NCBI GenBank assembly: GCA_029933755.1
Contig: JAOZNO010000013.1
Location: forward strand, 1-15,985
Reading direction: 5' to 3'
DNA length: 15,985 nucleotides
Origin: Bacteroidales bacterium
GTDB taxonomy: Bacteria; Bacteroidota; Bacteroidia; Bacteroidales; NBLH01
The notes under the pieces are model-generated. The model made no database searches. It was not told where the DNA came from and saw nothing but the letters and a program-made list of their open reading frames with translations. This document shows positions 12,281 through 15,985 of this stretch, in pieces; the first letter of the stretch is position 1; every line of letters starts with the position of its first letter. The position numbers and the translations under genes are program-made.

Positions 12281-15271
12281 TTATTCTCTTTTAATTTCAA
12301 CTTCATGGTAAGCTTCAATAATATCACCAACTTTAATATCATTAAATCTGTCAATATTTAGACCGCATTCAAAACCTTTTGCTACTTCTTTAGCGTCATC
12401 TTTAAATCGTTTTAGCGAACCTAAATTACCTGTGTAAACAACTATGCCGTCACGAATAACTCTTATATTAGAATTTCTGTTGATTTTACCTTCACGAACC
12501 ATACAACCTGCAATAGTTCCTACTTTGGTGATTTTAAACGTTTCCAGAACTTCCACCATAGCTGTAATTTCTTCTTTTGTTTTCGGTGTCAGCATGCCTG
12601 TAATCGCATCCTTAATTTCATTAATTGCATCATAAATAATAGAATACAGCCTAATTTCAAGGTCTTCTTTTTCTGCAAGTCTTCGTGCACCAATTGAAGG
12701 GCGTACCTGGAAACCTACAATAATTGCTTCTGAAGCAGCAGCAAGCATTACATCCGATTCGGCAATTTGTCCAACTGCTTTATGAATAATGTTTACCTGA
12801 ATCTCTTCAGTAGTTAATTTCAGTAATGAGTCAGACAATGCTTCAACTGAACCATCAACATCACCTTTTACAATAATGTTTAATTCCTGGAAGTTGCCAA
12901 TAGCTAATCGACGACCAATTTCATCAAGTGTAATATGTCTGCTTGTACGTATATTTTGTTCACGTTGTAATTGTTCACGTTTTGTTGCAATCTCACGCGC
13001 TTCTCTATCCGAATTCATGACATTTAAACTGTCACCTGCATTTGGTGCACCACCCAAACCTAAAATTACTCCAGGTTCTGCTGGGCCAATTTCATCAATT
13101 TTTTGATTTCGTTCATTAAATATTGCTTTAACTTTCCCATAATGGGCACCAGCCAATACAACATCACCTACTCTTAATGTTCCGCTACTAACTAGTACGG
13201 TTGCTATAAACCCACGTCCTTTGTCAAGCGAGGATTCAATAACAGTTCCAGTGGCTTTTTTCTTTGGATTTGCTTTTAGTTCAAGCATTTCTGTTGCAAG
13301 GAAAACTTCCTCCATCAGTTCATCAATATTATCTCCGTTTTTTGCAGAAATATCTTTCGATTGATATTTTCCACCCCAATCTTCAACTAGGTAATTCATA
13401 GCTGCAAGCTCTTCCTTAACTTTTTCAGGATTTGCATTTGGGCGATCTATTTTGTTGATTGCAAATATAATCGGTACACTTGCTGCCTGAGCATGATTAA
13501 TCGCCTCAATAGTTTGGGGCATTATTTTATCATCAGCTGCAATTACTATGATAGCAAGGTCAGTTACCTGAGCTCCTCTGGCACGCATTGCTGTAAATGC
13601 TTCATGGCCAGGTGTGTCTAGAAAGGTGACTCTTTTGCCATTCTTTAATGTTACATTATAAGCACCAATATGTTGGGTTATTCCTCCTGCTTCTCCTGCA
13701 ATAATATTGGTGTTTCTTATATAATCAAGTAAGGATGTTTTACCATGATCAACATGTCCCATTACTGTAATAATTGGAGGTCTTTCAATTAAATCATCCT
13801 CACTGTCAATTTCTTCAATAATTGCATCCTGAACCTCGGCACTAATGAATTCTGTACTATATCCAAACTCTTCAGTTACCAAATTAATAGTTTCAGCATC
13901 TAAACGTTGGTTTATAGATACAAACATTCCCAAACTCATACAAGCTTCAATGATCTTTGTAACAGGAACATCCATCATTGTGGCTAGTTCGTTGGCTGTT
14001 ACATATTCAGTTACTTTTATTACTGATTCTTCATTTGCCAATTCTTTTAATTTGGCTTGTTGTTTTGTCCTTATTTCTTCACGTTTCTCACGTCTGTGTT
14101 TAACACCTTTGCTCTTTCCTTTAGATGTCAGACGAGCCAGAGTTTCTTTGATTTGCTTTTGAACTTCATTCTCGTCAACCTCTTTCTTTTGGAATCGTTT
14201 CCCTTTCTTCTGAAATCTGGACTTTTCGTTTTTTCCTTTTGTTTGTGCCTGATTATCGTTTTTGTTTTTAAGGTTGACAGGCTCTTTAATGATTCGCTTA
14301 CGCTTTTTCTTTCTGTGTTTTTTATTCCTATCAACACTTGAGGCAACCATCTTTTTTTCTTCCTTTTTAGGAAGCTCAATTTTTCCAACTACGGTTGGCC
14401 CATTTAATTTTTTTACTTTTGTAGCAAGAAATTCTTCTTTCTTTTCTACTGGTTGAGTTTTTACTGCTATTGCTTTTTCAACTTGCTGAACTTTTTCTTC
14501 AACTTTCTCCACTTTTTTCTTAACTATTTTTTTTGTCTTATGTTCAACTTCTTTTTTGTTCGCGGTTTCTTTTTCTTTTCTTTCTTTTTCTTTTTCTTCC
14601 TTCGATTTCTTTTTTGGTCTGGTTTTTTGATTTAATGATGAAAGGTCAATTTTTCCCACAACTTTAAGGTCTGAATCATCCTTTTTGTCATCAATAATTA
14701 TTTCTTTCTCCGCTACTATTTCTTTTTCTGCTACTACTTTTTTCTCTACTTTAAGTTCAATCTCTTCTTCTGTCTTCTCTTCCTTTATCGCAACTTCTTT
14801 TTCTGTTTTTTTCTCAATTTTCTTTTCTTCTGTTTTTTTTGTCTTTTTATCTAATTCTATTTTTCCAACAACTTTAACTTCTGCTTTTTTCTTTTCAATT
14901 TTAATTTCTTCTACTTTTTCTTCAACATGCTTTTCTCTGTTGACAGCACTTATGCTATTGTCTTTTATTATTACAACATCTTCTGTCGTTTCTTCCTGGT
15001 CAACAATAGGTTTTTCTTCATAATCATCAATAGTAACCGTTTCTTTTCTTGAGTTTTGTACTCTTAAGGTAACTTTTTCTTTCTCTTTTTTTATTTCAAT
15101 ATCCTTACTGTACTCCTGAATAAGAACATCGTAACATTTTGGTGAAACCTTTGCATTCGGGTTTTCCTCCAATTCATAACCCTTCGTGTTTAGAAATTCA
15201 ACAATTGTTGAAAGTCCAACATTAAACTCCCGGGCAACTTTACTTAATCTTTTTGCTTTGGATGTCCCCAT
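12281..15271 (-). CDS. infB: Translation initiation factor IF-2
   Basis: A GTPase that brings initiator tRNA to the 30S subunit and promotes subunit joining. It has 996 residues. An N-terminal IF2_N-type helical domain (about 1-55) is followed by a long Lys/Glu-rich low-complexity linker (about 56-410), a second IF2_N-like region (about 418-472), the G domain, then the beta-barrel and C-terminal tRNA-binding domains. G motifs are intact: GHVDHGKT (505-512), GGITQHIG (529-536), DTPGHE (552-557), NKID (606-609) and SAK (642-644). The linker contains the heptapeptide VVGKI(E/D)L three times (134-140, 204-210, 294-300). The ATG at the end of the conserved N-domain is the natural start. It follows nusA by 174 nt, the classic order. 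Confidence 0.97.
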   Translation of the reverse strand: MGTSKAKRLSKVAREFNVGLSTIVEFLNTKGYELEENPNAKVSPKCYDVLIQEYSKDIEIKKEKEKVTLRVQNSRKETVTIDDYEEKPIVDQEETTEDVVIIKDNSISAVNREKHVEEKVEEIKIEKKKAEVKVVGKIELDKKTKKTEEKKIEKKTEKEVAIKEEKTEEEIELKVEKKVVAEKEIVAEKEIIIDDKKDDSDLKVVGKIDLSSLNQKTRPKKKSKEEKEKERKEKETANKKEVEHKTKKIVKKKVEKVEEKVQQVEKAIAVKTQPVEKKEEFLATKVKKLNGPTVVGKIELPKKEEKKMVASSVDRNKKHRKKKRKRIIKEPVNLKNKNDNQAQTKGKNEKSRFQKKGKRFQKKEVDENEVQKQIKETLARLTSKGKSKGVKHRREKREEIRTKQQAKLKELANEESVIKVTEYVTANELATMMDVPVTKIIEACMSLGMFVSINQRLDAETINLVTEEFGYSTEFISAEVQDAIIEEIDSEDDLIERPPIITVMGHVDHGKTSLLDYIRNTNIIAGEAGGITQHIGAYNVTLKNGKRVTFLDTPGHEAFTAMRARGAQVTDLAIIVIAADDKIMPQTIEAINHAQAASVPIIFAINKIDRPNANPEKVKEELAAMNYLVEDWGGKYQSKDISAKNGDNIDELMEEVFLATEMLELKANPKKKATGTVIESSLDKGRGFIATVLVSSGTLRVGDVVLAGAHYGKVKAIFNERNQKIDEIGPAEPGVILGLGGAPNAGDSLNVMNSDREAREIATKREQLQREQNIRTSRHITLDEIGRRLAIGNFQELNIIVKGDVDGSVEALSDSLLKLTTEEIQVNIIHKAVGQIAESDVMLAAASEAIIVGFQVRPSIGARRLAEKEDLEIRLYSIIYDAINEIKDAITGMLTPKTKEEITAMVEVLETFKITKVGTIAGCMVREGKINRNSNIRVIRDGIVVYTGNLGSLKRFKDDAKEVAKGFECGLNIDRFNDIKVGDIIEAYHEVEIKRE

Positions 15272-15367
15272 ACTAAAAACTTAACTTTTATGAGATTTGA
15301 TACTCTTTAAAAAATGTAATAATACAATTTTAATTTTTCGGTCCAACAAAAGTCGAACTAATATATT

Positions 15368-15389
15368 AGCTTTCTTTATTGAGAAAGCT
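15368..15389. other. Hairpin in the nusA-infB intergenic region
   Basis: A perfect 8-bp stem AGCTTTCT/AGAAAGCT has a 6-nt loop, about 97 nt upstream of the infB ATG. No U run follows on the minus strand, so it is unlikely to be a terminator. It could be an RNA-processing or attenuation structure, or chance. I see no clear promoter in the 174-nt gap (15272-15445). Confidence 0.35.
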
Positions 15390-15445
15390 GTCTGCTTTTA
15401 ACTTAATAATTATATGAACAGCTATGCAGTTTCTTATTTAAGAAT

Positions 15446-15985
15446 TTATTCAAACTCTGCTTTAAATATATTCCTAACTTCAATAATTGTTTCCTCTTCA
15501 AGGTCAGTACGTTTTACTAATTCCTCAATTGAGAGGCTTAGTACGCTTTTTGCTGTATCACAACCAACTGTACGTAATTCATTTAAAATCCATTCTTCTA
15601 TTTCGTCAGAGAACTCGCTGATGTTAACATCTTCATCAACCTCGTCAATATCTCTGTACACTTCAATTTCGTAACCTGTTAGCTGACCGGCCAGTTTAAT
15701 ATTTAAACCACCTTTACCAATAGCTTTTGAAACTTCATCAGGGTCAAGAAAAACTTCTGCTTTTTTATCCTCTTCAGTAATTTTTATTGAATTAACCTTT
15801 GCAGGGTTCAAAGACCTTGTTATGAATAATTGTGTGTTTGTTGTGAAATTAATAACATCAATGTTCTCATTGTGCAACTCTCGCACTATTCCATGAATTC
15901 TGGAACCTTTCATTCCAACACAGGCACCTACCGGATCAATTCTGTCATCGTATGACTCAACTGCAACCTTAGCTCTTTCACCCGT
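15446..15985 (-). CDS. nusA: NusA, C-terminal part (5' end outside the window)
   Basis: A transcription elongation, termination and antitermination factor that binds RNA polymerase and RNA. The frame is open to the right edge, so 179 residues plus the stop are visible, beginning TGERAKVAVESYDDRIDPVG; the N-terminal polymerase-binding domain and most of S1 lie outside. The motif GACVGMKGSR is the GxxG region of the first KH domain. AIGKGGLNIKLA is that of the second. After an acidic spacer, the last 60 or so residues form a helix-hairpin-helix-like region (about EFSDEIEEWILNELRTVG to the end). An ATG at 15913 is internal to the KH1 motif and is not the real start. It is the gene upstream of infB, as usual in the nusA-infB operon. 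Confidence 0.95.
   Translation of the reverse strand, partial: TGERAKVAVESYDDRIDPVGACVGMKGSRIHGIVRELHNENIDVINFTTNTQLFITRSLNPAKVNSIKITEEDKKAEVFLDPDEVSKAIGKGGLNIKLAGQLTGYEIEVYRDIDEVDEDVNISEFSDEIEEWILNELRTVGCDTAKSVLSLSIEELVKRTDLEEETIIEVRNIFKAEFE

Noticed and set aside
14128..14388. Basic 86-codon minus-strand frame inside infB
   Set aside because: It is the shifted reading of the purine-rich IF-2 linker. Its Lys/Arg richness follows from base composition.
14453..15023. Phe/Ser-rich plus-strand frames opposite the IF-2 linker that resemble membrane proteins
   Set aside because: They are the antisense of Lys/Glu codons, which gives Phe/Leu/Ser runs automatically. They have no family motifs or start context.
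1..15985. Undescribed defence, secretion or mobile system, CRISPR array, tRNA or rRNA
   Set aside because: Every large frame except the left-edge lipoprotein and the acyltransferase is a recognised housekeeping gene. I saw no spaced repeat arrays, transposases, or tRNA/rRNA sequences.

Overview
The window is about one third G+C and looks like the chromosome of a member of the Bacteroidota. The evidence is the gene content and order (mraZ-rsmH-ftsL-ftsI-murE-mraY-murD-ftsW-murG), an MraY with a long periplasmic insertion, a division transpeptidase ending in one PASTA domain, an IF-2 with a long Lys/Glu linker, the absence of obvious Shine-Dalgarno sequences, and a TAnnTTTG-type -7 element. MurE carries the DNPR signature, which indicates meso-diaminopimelate peptidoglycan. 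I cannot name the genus.

Layout. 1-335 (minus) is the 5' part of a lipoprotein gene of unknown function that runs off the left edge. 494-10768 (minus) is one tight block of nine division and cell-wall genes, read right to left as mraZ, rsmH, ftsL-like, ftsI, murE, mraY, murD, ftsW, murG. Gaps are mostly 6-46 nt, and ftsI and murE overlap by one base. 10769-11206 is a 438-nt divergent intergenic region. It holds a three-repeat MraZ operator, one DnaA-box match and a structured leader for the plus-strand gene. 11207-12151 (plus) encodes a GNAT-fold acyltransferase of the hemolysin/ornithine-lipid type. A strong hairpin at 12201-12250 separates it from the convergent infB (12281-15271, minus). 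The 3' part of nusA (15446-15985, minus) precedes infB in the usual nusA-infB order.

How the genes work together. MurD and MurE build the UDP-MurNAc-peptide. MraY transfers it to undecaprenyl phosphate to give lipid I, and MurG adds GlcNAc to give lipid II. FtsW polymerises lipid II at the septum, and the FtsI-type transpeptidase cross-links it with help from an FtsL-like bitopic protein. MraZ is the cluster's own regulator, and RsmH methylates 16S rRNA. NusA and IF-2 belong to transcription and translation.

I found no defence system, mobile element, CRISPR array, tRNA or rRNA. Most of the window is ordinary housekeeping sequence. The points most worth checking are the near-textbook MraZ operator, the break of the cell-wall cluster after murG, the leader in front of the acyltransferase gene, the two TTG starts, and a heptapeptide repeated three times in the IF-2 linker.
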